Positions 1 to 7,469 of a stretch of DNA of 40,037 bases are shown piece by piece (within the stretch, counting starts at the first letter, position 1; the number at the start of each line of letters is the position of its first letter). Source of the DNA: Parendozoicomonas sp. Alg238-R29 (GTDB taxonomy: Bacteria; Pseudomonadota; Gammaproteobacteria; Pseudomonadales; Endozoicomonadaceae); NCBI RefSeq assembly GCF_947331445.1, contig NZ_CAMZOG010000040.1:1-40037 (forward strand), in the 5' to 3' direction. The notes below the pieces were generated by a model, which saw nothing but the letters and a program-made list of their open reading frames with translations, had not been told where the DNA came from and did no database searches. The translations under genes and the position numbers were made by a program.

Positions 1-65
1 CAACGGGTTTGAATATCCATTTATTCATAGAGCTTGACGCCACTGCAACTGGATGTTCGATTCTA
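1..65. other. left edge, no gene seen
   Basis: Short stretch downstream of the broken adenosyltransferase. No ORF, hairpin or repeat could be supported here. Confidence 0.4.
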
Positions 66-504
66 TCTTGATTGACGCTTTAAGTCCGACAGGCTGCTAG
101 CGGCGCGTTGATCTCTTCGCCTTCGCTTCTGGCTGTAATAATGCGGCGCTCGGCGCGGCGGGCTGTTGTGCGAACCATATGGAAATAGCAGGTTTGGGAA
201 GAACAACCGGGCAGAATAAAGTTCTCCAGAGGGAGGTTTGCGTTGAACGGGTCGACCAGGACTTCGAGGTTGTCGACATGCTCGTCCTGAATAATTTGCC
301 AACCGGGCATAGCCAGTTCAGCACCGGCATCGAACAAACGATGCTGGATTTCAAGCAACGGCTCCAGCAGTTCAGTTCATCGACAGTACCGATAGCTTCC
401 ATTCGAGCATGGTCTTTGGGTACCCGACGGCCTTCACCCAGACTGGTTTCTCCTTTGTCGCCTGTGCGGGTATAAATTTTGGAAAGACGGTTGTGCTCGG
501 ACAT
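66..504 (-). pseudogene. cob(I)alamin adenosyltransferase, PduO type, broken
   Basis: Remnant of a PduO-type ATP:cob(I)alamin adenosyltransferase, which makes adenosylcobalamin for B12-dependent enzymes. The N-terminus from 504 is intact: [18 protein letters not shown] holds the family ATP-binding TRTGDKG motif, followed by a TVDELN motif. After TVDELN about 15-20 family residues are missing and the frame changes. The next part ([19 protein letters not shown], then FILPG, then [10 protein letters not shown]) continues in a second frame down to about 80. A third frame shift would be needed to reach LSDL near the end, and the normal C-terminal NRLSDLLFV core is degraded. The first break lies at the short direct repeat GAACTG/GAACTG, suggesting a slippage deletion. 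The family is clear, and a functional enzyme is very unlikely. Confidence 0.85.
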
Positions 505-609
505 AAGGGCGCGCCTCAGACGGATTGACTCAGTTTCCAGAAAGTAACAGTTCTTCGTAATTGCTGAGGTGATGTAACCCAAATGCTTAATTTGGGGAGA
601 CTGGGGAGG

Positions 610-623
610 TTGATATACATCAC
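610..623 (+). promoter_or_regulatory. FNR/ANR-like box upstream of the 2-HCT symporter
   Basis: TTGATATACATCAC matches the FNR consensus TTGAT-N4-ATCAA at 9 of 10 fixed bases. About 23 bases downstream is TACAGT (647-652), a moderate -10 candidate, which gives spacing close to a class II FNR-activated promoter. The downstream gene is a citrate/malate-type symporter, a family often used in fermentative growth. Site and spacing are seen; activity is inferred. Confidence 0.55.
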
Positions 624-687
624 GAGTTTCAGTGATAGACCTTAAATACAGTCTACTTTAATAGCCTTCACCTTTCTGGAGGCGTAT

Positions 688-1977
688 ATGACATTACCCC
701 GAATTCTTGGTTTGCCAGCAGGATTGCTTCTCGGCGCAATAGTTACTCTTCTTCTTGCCCATTATTACAATGTATTGCCATCAGGGTTGCCTGGGGCTCT
801 GGCTATTTGTCTGGTGATAGGAGCCGTGCTCGGAGAGATTGGAAATCGCCTTCCTATTTGGAATAAATATATAGGTGGTGGCCCAATTCTGGTTTTCCTG
901 GGGGCGGCTGGAATGGTTTATATGGGGTGGCTGACAGATAGGGAAATAACGGCCATTACTGGGCTAATTAAAGGCAGCCAGTATATAGATCTGTTTATAG
1001 CTGTTTTGATTTTCGGGAACATTCTGGCCATTCAAAAAAGTATGCTGGTTCGTTCACTGGTTGGTTACATTCCGGCGATTTTGCTGGCTGTAACGGGTGC
1101 TGCTGTTCTTGGAATTATGGCAGGGCTTCTAGTGGGAATTGCTCCAGAAGAGATCATTATGCTTTATGTTCTGCCTATTATGGGTGGTGGAAATGGAGCC
1201 GGAGCTATTCCTCTCTCAGAAATTTATGAATCTGCCACGGGGCAGCCGAGGGATATTTATTACTCGAAAGCGATTTCCATTCTGACTATTGCCAATATTC
1301 TCAGTATTCTGGCGTCCTCTCTTTTAGACCGGCTTGGTAAACGTTACCCCAACCTGAGTGGTGAAGGGCTTCTGGTTCGTGGAAGTAGCGCTGAAGAAAA
1401 CAATGTTGAAAATGATGGTAAATACACCTCGGCTGATTTGGTTGGTGGCTTGATTCTGGCAGTAGTGTTTTATGTGTTGGCTGAACTGTTCGCCAAGGTG
1501 TTTTTACCCGGTTTTGGTGATGTGCAGATTCATCGTTACGCTTGGCTGGTTCTACTGGTGGCTGCCCTGAATGTTTCTGGTCTTGTTCCTTTGTCGTTAC
1601 GCAGCGGTGCTCGGCGAGTGGCTGATTTCTTCAGTAATGAACTGCTGTGGGTATTAATGGTGGGAGTTGGGGTTGCTTACACAAGCATGGAAGAAATTAT
1701 CGCAGCTATTAACCCAACAACAATTTTTGTTTCAGCTTTGATTGTTGTGGGCGCAATTTTAGGCGGGGCTATCGGAGGCAGGCTGTTTGGCTTCTATGAA
1801 ATTGAATCTGCTATTTCCGCGGGGTTGTGTATGGCAAACCGGGGAGGCTCAGGAGATATCGAGGTGCTGGCCGCTGCAAACCGTATGAAACTTCTATCTT
1901 ATGCCCAGATATCCTCACGTTTAGGAGGTGGAATTATTCTTGCCATAGGTGCTGTATTTTTCAGTATGTATGGATGA
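688..1977 (+). CDS. 2-hydroxycarboxylate:Na+ symporter (CitS/MaeN family)
   Basis: Inner-membrane secondary transporter of the 2-hydroxycarboxylate family, expected to import citrate, malate or a related acid with Na+. The 429 residues are close to the family length of about 440. Both re-entrant-loop signatures are present: GGGNG at residues 166-170 and GGSG at about 386-389. The conserved Arg lies in SSRLGG near residue 411, equivalent to the substrate-binding Arg of CitS. Hydrophobic segments fill most of the protein. TGGAGG lies 7 bases before the ATG and fixes the start. It stands alone, 184 bases after the start of a dead adenosyltransferase on the other strand, behind an FNR-like box. 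No lyase or oxaloacetate decarboxylase gene is adjacent, so the substrate (citrate or malate) cannot be assigned. Confidence 0.9.
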   Translation: MTLPRILGLPAGLLLGAIVTLLLAHYYNVLPSGLPGALAICLVIGAVLGEIGNRLPIWNKYIGGGPILVFLGAAGMVYMGWLTDREITAITGLIKGSQYIDLFIAVLIFGNILAIQKSMLVRSLVGYIPAILLAVTGAAVLGIMAGLLVGIAPEEIIMLYVLPIMGGGNGAGAIPLSEIYESATGQPRDIYYSKAISILTIANILSILASSLLDRLGKRYPNLSGEGLLVRGSSAEENNVENDGKYTSADLVGGLILAVVFYVLAELFAKVFLPGFGDVQIHRYAWLVLLVAALNVSGLVPLSLRSGARRVADFFSNELLWVLMVGVGVAYTSMEEIIAAINPTTIFVSALIVVGAILGGAIGGRLFGFYEIESAISAGLCMANRGGSGDIEVLAAANRMKLLSYAQISSRLGGGIILAIGAVFFSMYG

Positions 1978-2026
1978 TTGAAAGGCATAGAATATGCGGC
2001 TTTCAAGCCCACTTTAGGCGGAACTC

Positions 2027-2566
2027 ATGGCGCTGAAAGCCACGATATTCAAAGCAGAATTGCAAATAGCCGATATGGATCGTGGCTATTACCAAACTCA
2101 CTCATTAACTACGGCTCGTCACCCTTCAGAAAATGATGAGCGAATGATGGTTCGTATTCTCGCGTTTGCTCTGAATGCTACTGATGACCTGCAATTTACT
2201 CGCGGATTAAGTGCTGAAGATGAAGCGGATATCTGGGAAAAAGATCTGGTCGGTGGGGTAAAAACCTGGATTGAAGTTGGCCTTCCTGATGAACGTCGTA
2301 TGCGTAAAGCCTGTAACCAATCAGAACAGGTGTTTATGTACGCTTACGGTGATAGGGCTGCGCCGGTGTGGCGTGAACAGAATAAAGCGGTACTCCGCCG
2401 CTTCTCCAATCTGACTGTTTTCTTTATTCCGGAAGAGCAAGTGTCTGCAATGGCAGAACATACTGAGCGTACTATGGATTTACAGTGCACGATTCAAGAC
2501 GGAGAAATCATGTTTAGTAGCAATAATGGAGTGGTGGATATCTCACTGGAATGCTGGAGTGATTGA
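2027..2566 (+). CDS. yaeQ: YaeQ family protein
   Basis: 179-residue cytoplasmic protein matching YaeQ (E. coli about 181 residues) along its full length: MALKATIFKAELQIADMDRG at the N-terminus, LTTARHPSENDERMMVRILAF near residue 30-50, WIEVGLPDERR and QSEQVFMYAYG in the middle. The family has a PD-(D/E)XK-nuclease-like fold; the biochemical role remains unsettled. The start follows AGGCGGA by a few bases. It lies 49 bases after the symporter on the same strand, so read-through is possible, and a strong hairpin follows it. No lesions are visible. Confidence 0.92.
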   Translation: MALKATIFKAELQIADMDRGYYQTHSLTTARHPSENDERMMVRILAFALNATDDLQFTRGLSAEDEADIWEKDLVGGVKTWIEVGLPDERRMRKACNQSEQVFMYAYGDRAAPVWREQNKAVLRRFSNLTVFFIPEEQVSAMAEHTERTMDLQCTIQDGEIMFSSNNGVVDISLECWSD

Positions 2567-2570
2567 TATG

Positions 2571-2612
2571 TATAGAGCCTGTGGAACAGGCCCTATAACC
2601 TCAACTCTTTTT
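2571..2612. terminator. hairpin between convergent genes
   Basis: TATAG-A-GCCTGT pairs with ACAGGC-C-CTATA around a GGA loop (2571-2597): 11 base pairs with one mismatch. A T-rich stretch follows at 2607-2612 after a 10-base gap. It is a probable terminator for yaeQ, though the T-tract is displaced. Confidence 0.6.
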
Positions 2613-3140
2613 TCTAAGATTGTATCTTTTTTCAGGTTTTGGATAGGGATAATCTGAGCTTATGGTCCTTGGAGGCTTTCTTGGAGATTTTCTTGGAGTT
2701 GTAGCCTTTGAACTAGCCGTTTTTTCAGATGAGCCTTCTACAAGGCTTTTTCCCCAACCCTCCTGTTCCATTATCTCGAGGGAGTAAGGCCCAAGGCTTT
2801 TATCTCTAGCAAGAACATCCAGTGTAAGGCAATCCAAAAACGGCATGTCTTTTCTTGGCTCGTCTAGCTTTTGGCTTAATGGAGTATCTCTGTATGGATA
2901 AGCAACGGCAGTAATTGTACCGACAAGAGTTTCAGCAATATCTAGACGACCACAATCAAGCAAGGGTCTAATTTTTTCGACAAAGAGAGCTAAACCTTCT
3001 TCTGTGTCTACGAGAGGAGCTGTCTTCTTTATTGGCTGGGACTGTGAGGCTTCGTTTGCCTTCTTTTGGAGAGCTGTCTGAGGGGCCAGAGAGGTTAGGA
3101 GTAGCGTGCGAAGGGAGCTCTGGGCTGTAGTGTAATTCTT
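2601..3140 (-). pseudogene. ORF remnant lacking a normal start; basic C-terminal tail
   Basis: An open frame of 179 codons runs from the stop codon above 3140 down to 2601, but it contains no ATG or GTG. The first usable start is a TTG at 2963, giving 120 residues with no convincing ribosome site. The upstream part reads as protein-like sequence (a region rich in Gln, Ala and Lys, then DTEEGLALFVEKIRPLLDCG). The C-terminal 45 residues are rich in Lys, Arg, Pro and Ser (TPRKSPRKPPR), encoded by short 12-base-period repeats near 2665-2700. I do not recognise a family. The frame begins exactly at an inverted-repeat element (3131-3188), so the 5' end of the gene may have been lost to an insertion or deletion. 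A short intact gene starting at 2963 is the alternative. Confidence 0.4.
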
Positions 3141-3188
3141 TCAACTTGAGTGAGTTTTGCTCAGCGAAGCTCTTTGGGTAGAATTACA
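3131..3188. repeat. 58-bp inverted-repeat element
   Basis: Perfect 9-bp terminal inverted repeats, TGTAATTCT at 3131-3139 and AGAATTACA at 3180-3188. They enclose a second, imperfect hairpin (CTTGAGTGAG ... CTCAGCGAAG around TTTTG). No coding content. It could be a small non-autonomous mobile repeat or a structured RNA or terminator. The right flank of the start-less ORF at 2601-3140 falls inside it. Confidence 0.45.
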
Positions 3189-3266
3189 TACAGAGGTAAC
3201 GCAATCATGTTTAAAGCCGGTTTTCGGTTTCGGGTATGGTTGCGTTTTTTATGGGTATCGTTGGCT

Positions 3267-3309
3267 ATAAAAACAACAAAACAGTAGTCATCGGGATAAA
3301 AACAACAAA
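3267..3309 (+). repeat. direct repeat upstream of the adenosine kinase gene
   Basis: The 14-mer ATAAAAACAACAAA occurs at 3267-3280 and again at 3296-3309, with a 29-base period. It lies in the 320-base non-coding region between the hairpin element and the kinase gene. It may be a regulator site or a chance AT-rich duplication. No clear promoter was resolved here. Confidence 0.35.
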
Positions 3310-3464
3310 CTCAGTTGTGATAACTTTACCTGTTTGGTCCACCGGAACGAGATTTCTTCCGGCAGGCTTCCAGACAACCTAAGCTGACTGAGCTACCAAG
3401 GGCTGGTTTTCATAAACACTTTCTTTAAGTATTTACTGAAAGGCATTCCCTTCTGATTTCGTTT

Positions 3465-4478
3465 ATGCAAAAACACGACATGAAGAGCTATCACATCTAC
3501 GGTATGGGCGCGGCACTGGTTGATACCGAGATTGAGGTTGATGATGCCTTTCTCGCAGCCAACGGCGTAGAAAAGGGCATGATGACATTGGTTGATACCG
3601 ATCGTCGCCATGAATTGATGGAAGCGCTGAAAGACCATCTTGTTCATTCCCGAAGGGCCAGTGGTGGTTCTGGTGCCAACACCGCCATTGCAGCCAGTTA
3701 TTTCGGTAGTGATGTGTTTTATTCCAGCCGAGTCGCCAATGATGACAATGGTCAGTTCTATCTCAAGGATATGAACGATGCTGGTGTTGCAACCTGCAGT
3801 CTGGAAGAAAACGATGGCATTACCGGCAAGTGCCTGGTTCTGATTACCCCTGATGCAGAACGTTCTATGAACACCTTTCTGGGAATCAGCGAAACCCTCT
3901 CAGCTCGCGAACTTGATGCCGAAGCTATCAAAGCTTCTGAATACCTTTATATTGAGGGTTATCAGGTCACTTCAGAAACAGGCCGTGCCGCAGCTGTGGA
4001 AGCGCACAGAATTGCCAAAGAGAACGGTGTAAAAACTGCTCTGAGCCTTTCCGACCCTGGCATGGTGACTTTCTTCCGTGAAGGTCTGGAACAGATGATT
4101 GGCGACGGTGTTGATCTACTGTTCTGTAACAAGAAAGAAGCACTGGAGTGGGCCAAAACTGAAGACCTGGATGAAGCGGTTGAATTTCTAAAGAAAACAG
4201 CCCGTACTTTTGCCATTACTCTAGGCAAGAAAGGCGCGCTGGTTTTTGATGGTTCAAAGTTTATTCAGATTGCTCCTTACCAGGTGGAGAAAGTTGTTGA
4301 TACTAATGGTGCTGGCGATATGTTTGCCGGAGCTTTCCTTCACGGTTTGACGGCAGGTCACGGTTTTGAAAAGGCAGGTGAACTTGCCAGCATGGCATCT
4401 GCTTATGTTGTGTCTGCTTACGGCCCTCGTCTTGATCCAGTGAAATACGAAGAAATTCTGACAAACGTTCTTGCTTAA
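3465..4478 (+). CDS. PfkB-family sugar/adenosine kinase
   Basis: Ribokinase-fold (PfkB) kinase of 337 residues, closest in appearance to bacterial adenosine kinases, which phosphorylate adenosine to AMP in purine salvage. The family N-terminal signature is GGSGAN at 67-72. The C-terminal signature DTNGAGD is at 279-285, with the last Asp as catalytic base, followed by MFAGAFLHGL. The NKKEA motif at 222-226 and TLGKKGA at 252-258 are also typical. Neither candidate start (3465, or ATG at 3480 for MKSYHIYG) has a good Shine-Dalgarno site, and the second fits family N-termini better. It is monocistronic. The substrate is inferred from overall resemblance; another nucleoside or a sugar is possible. 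Confidence 0.85.
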   Translation: MQKHDMKSYHIYGMGAALVDTEIEVDDAFLAANGVEKGMMTLVDTDRRHELMEALKDHLVHSRRASGGSGANTAIAASYFGSDVFYSSRVANDDNGQFYLKDMNDAGVATCSLEENDGITGKCLVLITPDAERSMNTFLGISETLSARELDAEAIKASEYLYIEGYQVTSETGRAAAVEAHRIAKENGVKTALSLSDPGMVTFFREGLEQMIGDGVDLLFCNKKEALEWAKTEDLDEAVEFLKKTARTFAITLGKKGALVFDGSKFIQIAPYQVEKVVDTNGAGDMFAGAFLHGLTAGHGFEKAGELASMASAYVVSAYGPRLDPVKYEEILTNVLA

Positions 4479-4899
4479 CTAAATAGTGTGTGGGGCGTTC
4501 AGTGCAAACTGGGCGCTCTATGAAGAGCCGAGAAATAACGCTAAAAACGATTGTTGTCGTAAGAAGAATCGAAGCGAAAAAAGAGTGGGTTTTTTAAGAG
4601 GGTGATCTACGGGCTCGGCATCCTTACTAAGCCCACTGATCCGTGTTCCTTGTATAAGATCGTCCTGATCTTCGGTCTTTCCTTAACCAGTGCTGCAAAT
4701 CCTTTGCAACATATTCCTAATGTTCTTTAACGAGAACAAGCAGGAGCCTTACCTAGCTTCCTTTTACCAAATCCCTTGGCGAACCTGCACATATAGAATA
4801 TGTTTGATTCCATTAGATGGTAAGTCGTTATAACCACTGTCGTCTGTGGGATATTTCTTACAATTTACCCCTATAGGCAGCTGTTTTTGTTTTCTACCA
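4479..4899. other. 421-bp intergenic region with small hairpins
   Basis: No supported gene. Three small dyads are visible: GCTCT-ATGA-AGAGC near 4514-4527, TGCAAA-TCC-TTTGCA at 4694-4708, and TGTTCT-TTAACG-AGAACA at 4721-4738. A T-run (GGGTTTTTTAAG) lies near 4590. Between two convergent genes this is a natural place for terminators, but none is canonical. Confidence 0.35.
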
Positions 4900-5979
4900 C
4901 TAAACGTTGGTTGTTGTTTGGGTATCGCTCTCCTTTGAAGAGTCTTTTTCGTCATCGTCAGAATCGTCATTAAGATCACTGATAGTTTCTTTATCCAGCA
5001 CAATTTCAACCTTCTCCAGATCAACGACAGGGGCAGACAAAGAATGTCTACTCAACCATTCACAGAGCAAGGGGTTATCATTCTGGAAGCTTTCAGGCGT
5101 GTAAGCTCTTAGCTTCTTAAGAGAGTTAGGGATGAGATATTCAATATCTTTATCTTGAATATCTTTGCCTTTGGCTTCATTGGAGTGTTGTACTGCTAAG
5201 CGAATGACTCCAGTAAGGCGGTCATAGATAGTAGGGAACTGCCCGCTGAGAATAAGCTCACCCATAACTATGTAATCTGCTGAGTCATCACCTTCCTCTT
5301 CATCGGCTTGAGAGGTAGAAGTTTGGTCGTCATCGTCACCCATATTCAGACCGTTGTCTTTTAATTGGGCGATCGCTTTTTCAAGGCTGGCAAGTTCTTC
5401 TTTGGCTTCCAGGCTGTCTTTGGCTTTTTCCTTTAACAACGCTAAATACGCATCAGAAACAATTCCCAGATTTTCCATCAGATAACTGTCTGTATTCAAA
5501 CCTTTACCGGAGATTTCAGCTGTTGTGCTATCGGTAAAGTCATCTGGGTCAAGGTTACCCAGATCATGGGGTGAGCCAGCAACGACCACTCTGAAATTAT
5601 GATTAGCCATATACTGAACAAGCTCAGGGTTATCGGCTTCGCCATCGTTATTCAGATCAAGAATCCGTTTCAACGTCTCAGCGCTTCTTTTAATGACTTC
5701 AGGCTCAGATTTGTCATTGCCAAGAACCGGAATCCCAAAAATAGTATCCTTTACTTCCAGAGACTTCTTCATCTCCTCTTCAGCCTTTCGGGATTCTTTT
5801 ATGTAGTCCTGAAAATTGGAAGGTTCAGCCTGTTCTACTGGGGCAACAGATTCTACGGGAGCGATAGATACTGCGGTTGAAATCTGGCTTGAAGCGTCGT
5901 CAGCCTCGGAGAGTTGAACTGTTACGGCAAGAACAGCTGCCGTAACGAGAGATAGTTTTGGTAGATGGTTTTTGGGCAT
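4900..5979 (-). CDS. secreted acidic protein with one EF-hand loop, unknown function
   Basis: 359-residue protein with a typical signal peptide (MPKNHLPKLSLVTAAVLAVT, then probable cleavage near residue 26). A single 12-residue EF-hand-type calcium loop lies at 108-119, with Asp108, Asn110, Asp112, Gly113 and Glu119 all in place. The chain is rich in Glu, Asp and Lys, and the C-terminal 30 residues are almost entirely Asp, Ser, Lys and Thr. The start at 5979 is chosen because CGGAGTG precedes it at good spacing and it begins the signal peptide; a longer in-frame start would bury the signal peptide. I do not recognise the family. Calcium binding and export are inferred from these motifs. It stands alone next to an IS1 scrap. 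Confidence 0.7.
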   Translation of the reverse strand: MPKNHLPKLSLVTAAVLAVTVQLSEADDASSQISTAVSIAPVESVAPVEQAEPSNFQDYIKESRKAEEEMKKSLEVKDTIFGIPVLGNDKSEPEVIKRSAETLKRILDLNNDGEADNPELVQYMANHNFRVVVAGSPHDLGNLDPDDFTDSTTAEISGKGLNTDSYLMENLGIVSDAYLALLKEKAKDSLEAKEELASLEKAIAQLKDNGLNMGDDDDQTSTSQADEEEGDDSADYIVMGELILSGQFPTIYDRLTGVIRLAVQHSNEAKGKDIQDKDIEYLIPNSLKKLRAYTPESFQNDNPLLCEWLSRHSLSAPVVDLEKVEIVLDKETISDLNDDSDDDEKDSSKESDTQTTTNV

Positions 5980-6037
5980 AGCTTTCACTCCGTACAGACA
6001 AAAGGGTGAGGGCTGAATGCCCACGCAAGCAGAAAGA

Positions 6038-6369
6038 CTAGACGATAGTTCTGTATCTGCTATTGGAGAGACAGGCTGTTTTGTAAGCTTTTGTTTTCAG
6101 TTGTGTGGAAGGATTTTTAATTGCTTCTACTCTGTTTATTTCCAACAAAGCTCCATTGCTCATCCAGTTGACAGAGGGTTTCCTGGCCTTTTCAAAAGGC
6201 AGGCTGGTTACCTCTCTTGGCGAGAGTTTTTTCAACGCTTGATGACTGTATTCTGGCTGATACCCAGTATTCGGCTGGTGTCACGAACATCAGAGCCATT
6301 CATTGCCATATCGACAATTCGATCCTGAACACTTGGCTGGTTGCCCTTGTAGACAAAGCTTCTCTGGAA
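6038..6369 (-). mobile_element. IS1-family transposase remnant (InsA-like)
   Basis: Reading down from 6369, the frame gives FVYKGNQPSVQDRIVDMAMN and then RDTSRILGISQNTVIKR before a TGA at 6234-6232. This aligns with the C-terminal helix-turn-helix half of IS1 InsA (QPGTHQKIIDMAMNG ... ATARIMGVGLNTIFRHLKN). The frame then shifts by one base and continues as LKKLSPREV to 6038 without recognisable InsB. There is no zinc-finger start and no complete inverted repeat. It is a dead fragment between the EF-hand gene and the TrmB gene. Confidence 0.75.
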
Positions 6370-6401
6370 ACTTTTAAATGCACCTACTTTTAAATGCACC
6401 T
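6370..6401. repeat. 16-bp perfect tandem duplication
   Basis: ACTTTTAAATGCACCT is present twice head to tail (6370-6385, 6386-6401). The second copy reaches into the stop codon of the TrmB-like gene, so the duplication just touches its 3' end without altering the protein. It borders the IS1 remnant and may be a scar of its insertion or excision. Confidence 0.8.
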
Positions 6402-7140
6402 AAAGAAAGCCCCAAAGCGTATCAAATACGATCTTCTGGGAGCGTGCAATATCTGCCGATTCCATCACAGTAGCGACTGGGTAATTCTCTGAAGCCATAG
6501 AGATCATGGCAACCTTGGGTGGGTAGATAGCAATGTAACTGGCATCTACCGGCCCATCGGTTTTCAGCCACTTACGCTCTGAGTACTCAGCATCTTCGCC
6601 ACCCTCTCCTAAAGCGATTACCCTCACATTTATCTTTTGTCTTACCCGCTGCAAGGTGTAATTGGGAAAGGGGCGATACAGGTGATGGCGAATACTTTTG
6701 GTGGAAAATACACAATATTCTTTGTCAGGCTGTTTGCTGACAGTTGCCAGAATATCTTTGAGCACAAACTCAATACCATCATCTCCCTCATAAAAGCGTA
6801 CATTACCCGCTGTAAAATCAGGCTTCAGATGATGAAGGCCTGGAATAATGTCGGTTTTCAGGGAATCTATTGTTTGTTCAAGAGCGGCTTTTTTTTCTTC
6901 TGCAAGCAGTAACAGTTTGTCAGGATCTTCTGCTCGAAATACCCTCCGCTTTCCTTTCGGGGCGTAGCTTATCACCCCTCTGGCAGCCATTTGTTTCAGG
7001 CTTTCATAAGTTGTGCCACGGTTAATGCCGGTATGGCTGGCAATCTCCCGGATTGATGAAGGGCCTAACTGGAACAGAGACAGGTACAAAGTGATTTCCC
7101 GTTCCGACATTCCAAGCTGCTGCAGTGTATTTAAATTCAT
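6400..7140 (-). CDS. TrmB-family transcriptional regulator
   Basis: 246-residue DNA-binding regulator. The N-terminal winged helix (residues about 1-75: LQQLGMSEREITLYLSLFQL, then HTGINRGTTYESLKQMAARG) matches the TrmB family. It is followed by a coiled linker (about 80-110) and a C-terminal effector domain without the long sugar-binding extension of archaeal TrmB. The ATG at 7140 begins the conserved helix; an ATG at 7161 adds seven residues, and neither has a clear ribosome site. An inverted repeat at 7181-7207 lies directly upstream, which suggests autoregulation. The gene is divergent from glmU, so a role in amino-sugar control is possible but unproven. The 3' end abuts a 16-bp duplication. 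Confidence 0.8.
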   Translation of the reverse strand: MNLNTLQQLGMSEREITLYLSLFQLGPSSIREIASHTGINRGTTYESLKQMAARGVISYAPKGKRRVFRAEDPDKLLLLAEEKKAALEQTIDSLKTDIIPGLHHLKPDFTAGNVRFYEGDDGIEFVLKDILATVSKQPDKEYCVFSTKSIRHHLYRPFPNYTLQRVRQKINVRVIALGEGGEDAEYSERKWLKTDGPVDASYIAIYPPKVAMISMASENYPVATVMESADIARSQKIVFDTLWGFL

Positions 7141-7180
7141 AGGGAGTACAGCTTTATCCATGAACTGATAAGTGTATACT

Positions 7181-7207
7181 TTTTTGTCAAAAAATTTATG
7201 ACAAAAA
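7181..7207. promoter_or_regulatory. inverted repeat, candidate operator of the TrmB-like regulator
   Basis: TTTTTGTCA (7181-7189) and TGACAAAAA (7199-7207) are perfect inverted repeats separated by nine bases, so half-site centres are 18 bases apart. The dyad sits 20-40 bases upstream of the regulator start. On the minus strand it overlaps a TTGACA that could serve as a -35. Binding is inferred. Confidence 0.5.
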
Positions 7208-7341
7208 GGGTTGTTTGAAAAAAATATAAGACTAAATTGCGTGTTGCTTTTTCGCTTTGTCAGTAATGCGATGACAGAGGACTGCTCCCAGCGATCAGCT
7301 CCTACAATGTTGTTGTGACGTTTACCGCTCTGCACCGGGTG

Positions 7342-7416
7342 TTTTCCATTGCCTTAATTGCCCTGATTTAACAGGGGCTAAAATCAATGGAAAGCGGCCA
7401 GTGCCGGGCTTTTTTG
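7342..7416 (+). promoter_or_regulatory. structured leader with terminator-like hairpin before glmU
   Basis: Three pairings precede glmU. TTTCCATTG (7343-7351) pairs with CAATGGAAA (7385-7393). Inside it, CCCTG (7361-7365) pairs with CAGGG (7372-7376). Next, AAGCGGC-CAGT-GCC-GG-GCTT (7392-7411) is followed by TTTTTGTTTT, resembling an intrinsic terminator 55 bases before the glmU ATG. The outer stem and the terminator share two bases, so they compete slightly. It could be an attenuator or the terminator of a short leader RNA; no gene lies upstream on this strand. Confidence 0.45.
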
Positions 7417-7469
7417 TTTTGATGCATCTGTTCATGCGTTCCAAAAGTGTGGGCAGAATGGAAATCTGT

